A model generated the notes under the pieces. That model worked only from the letters and a program-made list of their open reading frames with translations. It searched no databases and was not told where the DNA came from. DNA of 64,000 bases, taken from contig NZ_QYTW02000001.1 in the NCBI RefSeq assembly GCF_003605405.2, forward strand, positions 318,367 through 382,366, given 5' to 3'. A program made the position numbers and the translations under genes. The stretch's first letter is position 1, and each line of letters begins with the position of its first letter. This stretch comes from Siminovitchia terrae. GTDB lineage: Bacteria > Bacillota > Bacilli > Bacillales > Bacillaceae_C. Below are positions 44,757 to 54,300 of this stretch, piece after piece.

Positions 44757-44952
44757 ATCAAATTCGCCTTGGCGTATTTGCGCCTAGATTTTACCGAGCT
44801 CCGCCCGATAAATTTCCTCTGAAAATCTGTGGCATCCGCCGGAGGCTTTGACTTTATTCAGTCGAGGTTTGACCCCCCCACTGAATGGAATACCAATAGG
44901 CATTCATCTCACCACTTACAGAAGTGGGAGATTTCTGCTGAATGAAATGAAA
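44757..44952 (+). repeat. 195-bp structured repeat, copy E
   Basis: The most diverged copy: stem bases changed to ACCGAGC/GCCCGAT (two mismatches), TCAGTCGAGGTTTGACCCCCC in the central hairpin, and end GAATGAAATGAA. An open frame through it joins the downstream AEC gene but is probably not translated. Confidence 0.88.
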
Positions 44953-45012
44953 AGAATTGCATTTCGAACCAGTGACAAGAACCCATCATATCTTAAACAG
45001 CAGGGGGTGGTG

Positions 45013-45966
45013 ATGATCTCGTCAGGTGTGTTTTTCCAGGAAATGCTTACTTTATATTGTATCGCCCTTTTGGGCTGGGCCGCCAGAAAAAGGAATATCT
45101 TGGGTAAAGAATCAATATCTGTGCTGACCCAAGTTCTATTATATATCACCCTGCCTGCCCTCATTTTACACTCTCTGAATATTAAGCTATCGCTTGGTTT
45201 TATAAAAGATTTCATCTGGCTGGTGGCAATGTCAGCTTATGTTTGTATCGTGTCTGCAATCTTCGCGGCTTATTTCAGTAAAAAAGCTCGGTTGCCGACT
45301 AAACAAAAATCTGTATACGAAAGCCTGATGATTTTTGGAAATCAGGGATATATCGGCTATGCCGTCAGTTTTATTCTATTAGAAGAAAAAGGGATCATTT
45401 ATCTCACTATTTTTAATATCTGTTATTTAGTTTTTATCTGGGCGTACGGGATCCACCTTTTTACGAGAAAAAAAGGTGAAATCAACTGGCAAGCTATTCT
45501 TGTGAATCCCGGAATTGTCTCTACAGTTGTCGGTCTCATTCTTTTATTTCTTCCTTTTAAGTGGCCGATTTTCTTAGCTGGAACATTGGAAAGCGTAGGA
45601 GAAATGACCGTTCCCCTATCGATGATCCTTGTCGGAGCATTAGTGGCCAATGTGAAAATGAAGACATTTTTCTTATCGCTGAAAAATGGTTATTTGTGGA
45701 CCTCATCCCTTTTACGACTCCTTTTCTTTCCCTTGCTGTTACTTCCGTTCGCCGTATTGTCCATACCATTTCCTGTTCTATTAATCGCCTTCATTGTTTC
45801 CGGCATGCCATCCGCGCCAACTATTTGCATATACGTACAAAAGTACGGCGGAGATTCACTTTTTGCTTCGCTCGGAGTTTTATTAACAACCGCGCTTAGC
45901 ATCATAACGATTCCTCTTATCTACCTTTTCATTACTCATACCTTTCCAGTCCTTGCCTCACGCTAA
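45013..45966 (+). CDS. AEC-family transporter (auxin/malate efflux carrier type)
   Basis: The product is 317 residues from ATG 45013, with AGGGGGTGG upstream; the longer frame reads through repeat E. There are about ten hydrophobic helices in two halves, with FGNQGYIGYAVSF in the first and PSAPTICIYVQKYGG in the second, as in AEC carriers. It is an integral membrane protein, probably exporting or importing an organic acid; the substrate is unknown. Its promoter may lie within or next to repeat E. Confidence 0.88.
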   Translation: MISSGVFFQEMLTLYCIALLGWAARKRNILGKESISVLTQVLLYITLPALILHSLNIKLSLGFIKDFIWLVAMSAYVCIVSAIFAAYFSKKARLPTKQKSVYESLMIFGNQGYIGYAVSFILLEEKGIIYLTIFNICYLVFIWAYGIHLFTRKKGEINWQAILVNPGIVSTVVGLILLFLPFKWPIFLAGTLESVGEMTVPLSMILVGALVANVKMKTFFLSLKNGYLWTSSLLRLLFFPLLLLPFAVLSIPFPVLLIAFIVSGMPSAPTICIYVQKYGGDSLFASLGVLLTTALSIITIPLIYLFITHTFPVLASR

Positions 45967-46283
45967 TGAAAAGATCCAACTAGGCGAACCATAAAAACGA
46001 TAACATTTGAATCCGCAAACAGACAGGTATAAAATTCTTCACGACACACTCAGCTTGGGCAGTAACTGTAAAGGAATGAAAAATTCACTCAATCGCTTTG
46101 TGGACAATTGGATACTTTTCCTAATTCAAAGAGGCGGGGAAGCATTCCTGCAAATTAAATGCAGAAACGATCGATAGCTCTCCTTCCTTAAAAAATAATC
46201 AAAAAGATTGTGAACTTTTCCCAGTATAGATGCCGTTATGATACACTTAATTCGAAATGAATTCTTATTGGAGTGTATCGATA
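45967..46283. other. intergenic region, no gene seen
   Basis: About 317 bp with no ORF carrying a ribosome site and no strong hairpin. It should include the ctaM promoter; AT-rich boxes near 46215-46245 (TTGTGAAC, TATGATA) are poorly spaced, so I do not call it. Confidence 0.35.
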
Positions 46284-46835
46284 ATGAACAATAACAATTT
46301 TGGGACTATTGGCCATGTGAAACGCAACTACCGACCAGCTATTATCACTATTTCAGTCGTGCTGATCGGAGCGATCGGTGTGTTAGCCGGGATGCCAGGA
46401 ATCGAGGACTTCGATGCATTCGACGTTACGATTCTTCCTCTGTTGAACGCCATTTTAAACAGCTTCACTTTTCTATTTCTAGTAGGTGCATTAATCGCCA
46501 TCCTAAAGCGTAATGTCAAGGTTCACCGTCGTTTCATCTATTCGGCTTTCGTAACCACATTTTTCTTTCTTATCACATACGTGACATTCCACTTCCTTTC
46601 CCCCTCTACGCCATATGGAGGGTCAGGACTGCTGGCAGGTATTTATTATTTTGTTTTAATCACACATATCACACTGGCTGCCGCCATTGTACCGCTCGCC
46701 CTTACCAGTGTTGCACGGGCATGGAACCAAGAAAACGAACGCCATAGAAAAATCGCCCGTTGGACAATGCCAATCTGGCTGTACGTGAGCTTCACGGGCG
46801 TGCTGGTCTATATTATGATTTCTCCATATTATTAA
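46284..46835 (+). CDS. ctaM: CtaM/YozB-type haem-copper oxidase assembly protein (DUF420)
   Basis: The product is 183 residues from ATG 46284 (GGAGTG ten bases upstream; an ATG at 46257 is also in frame). It has four to five membrane helices, with VKVHRRFIYSAF, ITYVTFHFL and LITHITLAAAIVPLAL. The regularly placed membrane histidines are typical of DUF420. Family members (CtaM in Staphylococcus, YozB in Bacillus) are needed to mature aa3-type oxidases. It stands alone here. Confidence 0.85.
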   Translation: MNNNNFGTIGHVKRNYRPAIITISVVLIGAIGVLAGMPGIEDFDAFDVTILPLLNAILNSFTFLFLVGALIAILKRNVKVHRRFIYSAFVTTFFFLITYVTFHFLSPSTPYGGSGLLAGIYYFVLITHITLAAAIVPLALTSVARAWNQENERHRKIARWTMPIWLYVSFTGVLVYIMISPYY

Positions 46836-47094
46836 TATCGAGTTGTAAAGAGTGCTTCCAATTGACGGGAGCATTTTTTATCCCTCTTTCCCCCGTCTGC
46901 AAAAGTACAGATGGCTCAGCTTACTCTTTTTCTTTTCATAGAATTACATCTTAACGCGTCGAACATTATTTCGACGACTTTAAGCGATCATATGGATGGT
47001 ACAAAAGTATATTAGTAGCTTTAGAGTTATTACAGCACCATCCTCGGCCAAACAATACCTGTGAATTAAAGAATGCATGAGAAAATGATGGATT

Positions 47095-47253
47095 ATGACT
47101 GCGAACGACCAAATGGACGTTTCGGACTTGCTGAATGAAATTACAAGCACGGCCAAGGTTTATGGAAAATAGTTCTTTAAAGGAGAAAATGATGGAACTT
47201 TTACAAAAGATGTAAAGGAAGATTACGAAGCCCTGAATGGAGAAAGTGTATAA
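47095..47253 (+). pseudogene. short ORF interrupted by an in-frame TAG
   Basis: ATG 47095 opens a frame of 25 codons (with VSDLLNEITSTAKVYGK), meets TAG at 47170, then continues in the same frame for 26 codons (FFKGENDGTFTKDVKEDY) to TAA at 47251. The two halves read as one protein-like sequence. Parent family not recognised; no clear ribosome site. Confidence 0.3.
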
Positions 47254-47346
47254 AAACTGTTACGAAATATGTGCTTAAGACACTGTAAAAAATAGACCTT
47301 TTTTTAGATATTTCACATACTTTCTTATACAAGAGGCTCATCTATA

Positions 47347-47406
47347 AATCCCTAAAATCAAGTCGGCCGAAGAAAACGTTTCTTTCGTTTTTCTTCGGCT
47401 GATTTT
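47347..47406. repeat. long imperfect hairpin
   Basis: CGGCCGAAGAAAACG pairs with CGTTTTTCTTCGGCTG around a short loop, extended by AAATCA/TGATTTT. It is not near a gene end, so a terminator role is unclear. Confidence 0.6.
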
Positions 47407-47518
47407 GTATTGGTGGCGTCTCTCTCCGAAAAAGCCTTGAGTGATACTACCACTTTTAAGATATTCTGCTCCATGGCTATCATTCATATTCGATGACGTG
47501 CAGATCGTTTTCCTCACT

Positions 47519-47680
47519 GAACGAATACTACCCATTTTGATTAAAATAATGGCCGAAGAAAACCATACTGTCCTACTTCGATGGATTACTGTCTAAATAA
47601 GAAGCGATACTATCCACTTCCCGCGAAATACTGGCCCCCAAAAAGAAATACTAGCCAAATAAGAAAAATACTGTCCAGCC
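47519..47680 (+). repeat. degenerate ~22-nt tandem-like repeat array (ATACTGTCC core)
   Basis: Around eight loosely spaced units share a core of the type AATACTGGCC or ATACTGTCC, often followed by AAATAAGAA (for example near 47528, 47563, 47583, 47606, 47625, 47645 and 47666). The spacing is irregular (about 17-35 nt) and units diverge, so it is not CRISPR. Confidence 0.55.
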
Positions 47681-47730
47681 TTAGGATGTAGTCTACTAAA
47701 TCGTAACGGTTTTTAATAGAAACAACAAAG

Positions 47731-47749
47731 AACAGGCATTAAGCCTGTC
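47731..47749 (-). terminator. weak terminator after srtB
   Basis: ACAGGC and GCCTGT form a 6-bp stem; on the minus strand TCTTTGTTGTTT follows. Confidence 0.5.
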
Positions 47750-47801
47750 CCAATGCCCACTTCTGGACATTTCTCTGTTCAATATTAATGTAACGCGGTA
47801 T

Positions 47802-48572
47802 TTAGCCATTCCTCGGAACCAGCTTCGCTTGTACTACAAATCTCCCCTTATCGGGATCCAGCAAGTAATCACAAGTTGATAAGGTAAGGATTTGATCATC
47901 TGCCTGCAATTCAACATCTGTCCAATGAACTGACTCATCCATCATCTTCTGCAAAAGAGCGGCATACTCTTCGTCTGAATCAAATTCCGTTTGAATATAA
48001 TCAAAGTCGGTTGTTGTATGATAAACGGCAAATACTTTCGCATCGTAAGCGCCATACAGCGTATCATAATAAATTGTTTGATGCGATTCAAAGAAATCTT
48101 TATCAAGGAACTTCTTCAACTGATTGAACATGGAACCATCTTTCATAGAATGGCCATAGACAATGGTGTTCCGATCATGTGCAGTAACATCATTCCTGTA
48201 ATCCATGAAAATACTGCCCGCACGAGAGTCTTCCTTTTTATAATTCCGGTATAGATAATACTCATTTGTATCTGCCTGCAAGATCGGATAATTAACCATC
48301 GTATCATCAACGGTGATCCAGCCTATCATATCAGGGTTTATTTGAAGCAATTTATTAAACTGAGGACGGATTTCACCTTCTTTGACCTCCTCGATTTCAG
48401 CGGAATGTTCATTATAATAGAGTTGCTGGACTTCTGCCAAGACCTGGCGATTTTTGTAATAACCGATGAAAATGTTCGCCAGCTCATATCCCGAATAAAC
48501 AAGGACAACTAAACATAAGATGGTGAACACCTTTTGTCCAATTCTTCCTTTCTTTTGCCGTTTTCCGCCCAT
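47802..48572 (-). CDS. srtB: class B sortase
   Basis: This membrane transpeptidase joins NPxT-type surface proteins to the cell wall. The product is 256 residues from ATG 48572 (GAGGTGG upstream), with an N-terminal membrane anchor (about 12-32). The catalytic set is visible: His in VYGHSMKDGSMFNQL, Cys in LTLSTCDYL and Arg in KGRFVVQAKL. It is the last gene of the haem operon; likely substrates are the proteins at 51356 (NPKTA) and 55584 (NPPTG). Confidence 0.95.
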   Translation of the reverse strand: MGGKRQKKGRIGQKVFTILCLVVLVYSGYELANIFIGYYKNRQVLAEVQQLYYNEHSAEIEEVKEGEIRPQFNKLLQINPDMIGWITVDDTMVNYPILQADTNEYYLYRNYKKEDSRAGSIFMDYRNDVTAHDRNTIVYGHSMKDGSMFNQLKKFLDKDFFESHQTIYYDTLYGAYDAKVFAVYHTTTDFDYIQTEFDSDEEYAALLQKMMDESVHWTDVELQADDQILTLSTCDYLLDPDKGRFVVQAKLVPRNG

Positions 48573-48596
48573 CACCAACCACCTCAAGCAAAAAGA

Positions 48597-49370
48597 TTAT
48601 TGAGTTCCCAAAGGGAGAATATACAAACCAGATTCCTCATCCATTTTGACAACCGCCTGCACTCCGTATATTTCTTGAATCAATTCAGAAGTAACGACTT
48701 GTTCAGGGGTGCCTTTCTTTATCAGTTTTCCATCTTTCATTACCATAATCGTATCACTATAGCGAATAGCTTGATTAATATCATGGAGCACCATCACAAT
48801 CGTTAAACCATTTTCGCTATTTAACTGTTTGACCAATTCCAATATTTCATACTGGTAATAAATATCCAAGTAAGTAGTCGGTTCATCCAGAAATAGATAT
48901 GGAGTACTTTGCGCCAATGTCATTGCTATCCAAGCACGTTGCCTCTCTCCTCCCGATAGTTCACTGATCATTTTAGTCTTCTTAGCTATTAAATTTGTTT
49001 TTTGTAAAGCCCATTCAACAGCTTGTTGATCATCAGGGGTCTGATTGGAAAAGATTGATTTGTACGGCAGTCTTCCATAGCTTGTCAGCTTTTCTACTGT
49101 CATATCGGCTGGTGCACTATTTTGTTGATGTACAATGGCAATCTTTTTTGCCAGTTCCTTTGGTTTTATCTGATGTAATTGCTTCCCATCTATCATCACT
49201 TGCCCCTTATTCGGAGCATAGCTATTGGCTAATATCCCTAATAAAGTTGACTTTCCTGAACCATTTGGGCCAATAATAGTTGTGATCTTGTGCTGATCAA
49301 TCTTACTGGAGATATTTTCTAGATGATTTGTTTTCTTATCATATGAATAAGTAATATCTTTAATTTCCAT
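48597..49370 (-). CDS. haem/iron ABC transporter ATP-binding protein
   Basis: The 257-residue ATPase is of the FecE/HmuV type, with Walker [10 protein letters not shown], signature [11 protein letters not shown], Walker B LFLDEPTTYLD and the switch His in VLHDINQ. It energises import by the permease it overlaps (11 bases) and the IsdE-like lipoprotein. An alternative GTG start is at 49382. Confidence 0.92.
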   Translation of the reverse strand: MEIKDITYSYDKKTNHLENISSKIDQHKITTIIGPNGSGKSTLLGILANSYAPNKGQVMIDGKQLHQIKPKELAKKIAIVHQQNSAPADMTVEKLTSYGRLPYKSIFSNQTPDDQQAVEWALQKTNLIAKKTKMISELSGGERQRAWIAMTLAQSTPYLFLDEPTTYLDIYYQYEILELVKQLNSENGLTIVMVLHDINQAIRYSDTIMVMKDGKLIKKGTPEQVVTSELIQEIYGVQAVVKMDEESGLYILPLGTQ

Positions 49371-50343
49371 AGATACGATCACTCTTTCTAAGTAAGAATA
49401 TTAAAAATGGCCCACCAATCAATGCCATAATGATCGATGCAGGAATTTCATTTGGAGCTATTAATGTTCTTCCCAGTGTATCCGAAAGTAAAATTAATAG
49501 CGCACCTAATAGTGCAGAAAAAGGGATTAGTACTTTATGATCCGTTCCAACCAGTATGCGGCCGATATGTGGTACAAGCAGCCCCACAAATACAAACAAT
49601 CCAGCAGTGGCAGTAGCGATTGATGCAAGCAAGACCGCAATGGCTGAAATGAGAAAACGAGCTAAGTTCACATTAAATCCCAGGCTTTTTGCCGTTTTAT
49701 CTTCCAATCCTAAATAGTTGCACCACGCATATACTGCTAAGGCCAGAATTAATCCGACTGTCCCATAAATAACCATTATCTCCACGTCACTCCACTTCTT
49801 CATTGCCAAAGTGGATGTTGTTACTTCTTGTACCATCGATGTAGTATAACTTCCCCGGTAATTAAATGTTTGGCTTAAACTTGTAAAAATCGCATTGATT
49901 GCTACCCCGATTAAAATCATCCGCAACGGATCTAAACCTGATTTCCACGAAATGGAATAGACAAGAAAAAATGCCAGGGCACCACCTAAAAAGGCAAACA
50001 AAGGCATATAGAAATATAAAGTCGGAAAGATTGCCACCAATAACATCGCCATAAAACCTGCCCCTGACGAAACACCGATTATTCCTGGTTCTGCTAATGG
50101 GTTTCTCATCACTGCTTGCAGCAACACTCCTGAAACCGATAGAGACGCTCCTGCAAACACTGCAATAATAATCCTAGGCAGACGCAAATCTCTAATGACT
50201 TGAACGTCTCCATTTGTACCAGTTATTAGCCCGTTTATTAATTCACCGAAAGAAACTTGAATACTGCCGGTATTGACCGAGTAAATAAGCGCAATCATTA
50301 ATAATACAATTATTGTAATAAAACTAAGCCATTTTTTCTTCAT
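49360..50343 (-). CDS. haem/iron ABC transporter permease (FecCD type)
   Basis: The 327-residue permease has about nine to ten membrane helices. FecCD landmarks include VRDLRLPRIIIAVFAGASLSVSG, NPLAEPGIIGVSSGAGF and VGLLVPHIGRILVGTDHK. ATG 50343 lies 39 bp after the isdE-like gene. It forms the membrane channel for haem or siderophore import; context favours haem. Confidence 0.92.
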   Translation of the reverse strand: MKKKWLSFITIIVLLMIALIYSVNTGSIQVSFGELINGLITGTNGDVQVIRDLRLPRIIIAVFAGASLSVSGVLLQAVMRNPLAEPGIIGVSSGAGFMAMLLVAIFPTLYFYMPLFAFLGGALAFFLVYSISWKSGLDPLRMILIGVAINAIFTSLSQTFNYRGSYTTSMVQEVTTSTLAMKKWSDVEIMVIYGTVGLILALAVYAWCNYLGLEDKTAKSLGFNVNLARFLISAIAVLLASIATATAGLFVFVGLLVPHIGRILVGTDHKVLIPFSALLGALLILLSDTLGRTLIAPNEIPASIIMALIGGPFLIFLLRKSDRIYGN

Positions 50344-50382
50344 TTAGAACATCCTTTTCAATAGACAACAGTCTATCCACTC

Positions 50383-51264
50383 TTATTCCGAATAAAGCAT
50401 TTCTACCATCACATCTAACGCTTCTGACGCAGCTAGGTTTCCGGTCGTGCCGAAAAGAGTCTCCTCCAAGTCATATATCCTATTATTTTTTACAGCATCA
50501 AAATGTTTCCAAATATCATTTTCCTTAAATTCTTTGTCAAACATTTCTACTACTTCATCCGGCATTCCGTGTGCCGCCCGTAAAATAATATCAGGATTTG
50601 ATTGCTGTAAGTATTCGGTATTCGAGGCGAGATATTCAACTTTTTCGCCAGAAAAAACATTTATACCGCCGCTTTTTTCAACCAAGTCACCTATGTACGA
50701 ACGATCCGTAGCAACTAAATAGCTTCCAGGGACCCCCATTAAAATAAGTACCTTAGGCGCTGGTTTCCCTTCAATTTTCCTCTCAATTTCTATCAATTTT
50801 TCATCAAATTCATTCACTATTTTCTCTGCTTGCTCTTGACGTTGATATTTTTCTCCAATCTTTAAAACTTCTGAGTACATATCATCGATACTCTCTAAGT
50901 TTACATATCGAGTATTAATACCAGCATCATCAAAAACAGACTCTAAATCATATTTTAACGTTGTAACAGACATAACCTCTTTCGGCTGTAATGACATAAT
51001 TAATTCCATATCTGGACTCATCGGATTTCCCACTTCTGTAATCCCCTTGTATCTCTCGGGCAATTTTTTATAGCTTGTTGGAATACCGATTAAATCAATT
51101 TCCAATGCATCCATTATTTCAGTTACTGCCACCGTCGTAGCTACTATACGATTATTTTCAGGATCATTATTCTCTTTTATTGTTTTCTTTGCATTTTTTT
51201 CAGCTGAACAGCCTATGAGTAACAAGATGACAACCATTAATAAAACAAGGATTTTCCTTTTCAT
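50383..51264 (-). CDS. isdE: IsdE-like haem-binding lipoprotein
   Basis: The product is 293 residues from ATG 51264 (GGGTGGG upstream). Lipobox LLLIGCSA gives a membrane-anchored lipoprotein. The two haem axial-ligand regions of IsdE are present: VGNPMSPDMEL for the Met and RAAHGMPDEV for the His. It takes haem from the NEAT proteins to the permease. It is set apart from the upstream NEAT gene by a hairpin (51306-51340). Confidence 0.9.
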   Translation of the reverse strand: MKRKILVLLMVVILLLIGCSAEKNAKKTIKENNDPENNRIVATTVAVTEIMDALEIDLIGIPTSYKKLPERYKGITEVGNPMSPDMELIMSLQPKEVMSVTTLKYDLESVFDDAGINTRYVNLESIDDMYSEVLKIGEKYQRQEQAEKIVNEFDEKLIEIERKIEGKPAPKVLILMGVPGSYLVATDRSYIGDLVEKSGGINVFSGEKVEYLASNTEYLQQSNPDIILRAAHGMPDEVVEMFDKEFKENDIWKHFDAVKNNRIYDLEETLFGTTGNLAASEALDVMVEMLYSE

Positions 51265-51305
51265 AAGAAGTTCCCACCCATAGCAAGACATATTTATCAA
51301 AACAG

Positions 51306-51340
51306 GAGTCTTGTTACCAAGAACAAAGGCAACAAGACTC
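51306..51340 (-). terminator. internal terminator/attenuator between NEAT gene and isdE
   Basis: GAGTCTTGTT and AACAAGACTC form a perfect 10-bp stem with a 15-base loop. On the minus strand CTGTTTTGATAA follows. It may give lower expression of transporter than of surface proteins. Confidence 0.65.
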
Positions 51341-51355
51341 GACTTAACGTACTTC

Positions 51356-54300
51356 TTAATTATTCGTACCTAGTTTTCTACGCCACTTAATGATTAATAA
51401 AATGAGTGATCCCATTAATAAAGTGGCAAATAAAATAATTTTTGCTTTATCAGCTGTTTTAGGATTGATTCCTAGTTTGTTCGTAATGCCATTGTTGCTT
51501 TTATTGATCTTATCGCCATTACGGTCAAATGCTGGAACAGTAGTATCCTGTTCATTTTCTTGCCCAGACTTAGTTTCTCCATTCGACTTTTGCTTCGTAT
51601 CTTCTACCTCGCCTTTAGGCGGGTAATTTTCTCCCGCTTTTAATAGCTTGATAGAATTTGGATCGAAAGCAAATTGCACATCATACTCGTTGTGATAGCT
51701 TAAGCCTGGAATGTCAAAGTCGACTTTTACCCAAGCATCCAGCTTTTTAAATAAATCGCCTACTTCAAATTCTACGACACGAGTATCCGCCTTAGTGTCT
51801 GTACTTAATACTGTCGGCGCAGCTAATTTCCCTTGTTGATTTACTTTAAAGTCTGTAATCCATGAACTATTTTTTAGCGTAATCGCTAAAAATTTCTTTC
51901 CATCTTTTACTTTCAAATGACCAGGGCTTACAACATAATCATTCATCACAGATGTTTGGTTCGTATTGTATTTTAATACTTTGTATTCAATCGAATACTC
52001 TCCATCTTTTAAGTTTCTAGGATCGATGGCTTGATTTTGTTCTCCATTGCCCTTGTTACCATTTTGACCGTTGTTATTGCTGTTGTTATTGCCGTTTTGA
52101 TTTTCATTATTCGAATGATCGTCGTTATTGTCTTCTCCGATTGGATCTTTGCCATCATCCACAAATCCGTTATCGCCGTTCTGTACCAGCTTAAGTTGGT
52201 CGGTATGGAACTTAAAGCGGATGTCATATTTGTTGTCGTATTCGAAACCTGGAATTCCTTTGACGATGATGTGGACTTTACCAGTTAAAATCTCATCCAA
52301 ATCTTCGACAGCAAATTGAACGATGCGTGTGTCATCCTTCTTATTCTCACTTACAGTTTTTACCTCTTTATATTTGTTGCCAAAAGCTGTCTGGAATGAC
52401 TTCCACCACGAACCATTTTTTAATGTGGTCTGAACCGTATATTTCCCTTTTTCAATTTTAACTGTTGCCGGTTTAACAAAATAACCATCAGCTACAGAAG
52501 AAATATTTTCTTTATCTTTCCACACGACAAAAGGTAGCGTGTAAACTCCATCTTTGTATTTCGAATCATCTTCACCTGGATTTTTCCCTGGTCCTTCACC
52601 TGGGGTTTCCCCTGGTCCTTCACCTGGGGTTTCCCCTGGTCCTTCACCCGGGGTTTCTCCCGGTCCTTCACCTGGGGTTTCTCCCGGTCCTTCACCCGGG
52701 GTTTCTCCCGGTCCTTCACCCGGGTTTTCTCCCGGTCCTTCGCCCGGGTTTTCTCCTGATATTGGGATTTCACTTGTATCAAATTTAAAGCGGATGTCAT
52801 ACTTATTATCGTAATTAAGGCCAGGAATTCCTGTCACGATAATATGCACTTTGGCATTTAAGATTTGATCAAGATCATCTACTTTAAATTTAACAATCCT
52901 TGTACCTTTCTTCACATCTTCACTAACAGTGGTAGCATCAACAAAATCATTACCTGATTGTACCTTGAAATACTGCCACCATGAACTATTCTTTAATTCA
53001 GCTTGGACAGTGTAATTTCCATCTTCTATGGTCAGTTGGGCTGGCTTTTCGAAATAATCATCCGCTACAGATTTCTCATCCTTCTCTGCTTGCCACACAA
53101 CAAACGGTAATTTATAAACTCCATCTTTGTATTTCGGTTGATCTACTCCTTCATTCTTACCATCATCTTCTACCACAGTCACGCTGTCCTTGTCAAACTG
53201 AAGGCGAAGCGGTTGGTCACCATTGTGAGCACCTACCGTATACTGCACTTGCGCGTTCATCATCGTTGTTAGCTCATCAAGTTCATACGTGACTGTTCTC
53301 GTATTTTTCGCTTCATTTACTTCTTCTTTTACTGGCTGCTTTCCTTCCACTTGAAAACCAGTGACTGTCTTATGATCAGTTAACGTAAGCGTTAGAAGGG
53401 TTTTTCCACCTTTTACTGCTAGGGAAGCTGTCTGGTCAATATATCTTGCCATACCGGATGGTTTATCTTCTTTAGCATGCAAGGCATTAAGAGCAATTGT
53501 ATAATTTCCTTCGTCCAAATGTATTGGAGTCGAGGTCTCTTCAGGTTCTTCCACAACGACTTCTGATACACTGTCTTCATTGAATGCTAGACGAAGCGGT
53601 TGGTCACCATTGTGAGCACCTGCCGTATACTGCACTTGCGCGTTCATCATCGTTGTTAGCTCATCAAGTTCATACGTGACTGCTCTCATATTTTTCACTT
53701 CATCTACTTCTTCTTTTACTGGCTGCTTTCCTTCTACTTGAAAACCAGTGACTGTCTTATGATCAGTTAACGTAAGTGTCAGAAGGGTTTTTCCACCTTT
53801 TATCGCTAGGGAAGCTGTCTGGTCAATATATCTTGCCATACCAGATGGTTTATCCTCCTTAGCATGCAAGGCCTCAAGGTCAATGGTGTAATTTCCATCT
53901 TCCAAATGTATTGGTTCAGGCTTATTGTCCCCATTTTGGAGTTCCATTTCACTCGGATCAAATTTAAAGCGGATGTCATATTGATTATCGTAATTAATGA
54001 ATGGAACGATAATATGCACTTTGGCATTTAGGATTTGATCAAGATCATCTACTTTAAATTCAACGATTTTTGTATCCTTTTCTTCATCTTTACTTACTTC
54101 AGTAACATCAATAAAATCATTGCCAGATTGAACTTTGAAATACTGCCACCATGAACTGTTCTTTAATTCAGCTTGGACAGTGTACTTTCCATTTTCAATG
54201 GTTAGCTTAGCCGGCTTTTCGAAATAATCATCCGCTACAGATTGCTCATCCACAAGCTCTTTCCACACGACAAATGGCAATGCGTAAACTCCATCTGCAT

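Larger units (their letters stand above)
46836..47801. other. intergenic region with gene remnant and repeat array
   Basis: About 965 bp without an intact gene. It holds a broken short ORF (47095-47253), a long hairpin (about 47347-47406: CGGCCGAAGAAAACG with CGTTTTTCTTCGGCTG), a ~22-nt degenerate repeat array (about 47519-47680) and a weak terminator at 47731. It looks like a graveyard between two functional blocks. Confidence 0.6.

Noticed and set aside
44848-45012. N-terminal extension of the AEC transporter through repeat E
   Set aside because: The frame runs through a non-coding repeat. ATG 45013 has a strong ribosome site and starts the first membrane helix.
47519-47680. Repeat array as a CRISPR
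   Set aside because: Unit sequence and spacing vary too much, and no cas genes are nearby.
52570-52760. Short direct repeats that look CRISPR-like
   Set aside because: The 24-bp units are tandem without unique spacers, stay in frame and encode a Gly-Pro linker.
52554-52814. Plus-strand frame coding a long SPGPSPGV-type collagen-like repeat
   Set aside because: It is the complement of the GETPGEGP linker repeat in the NEAT receptor gene. No ribosome site, and it lies wholly inside a well-supported gene.
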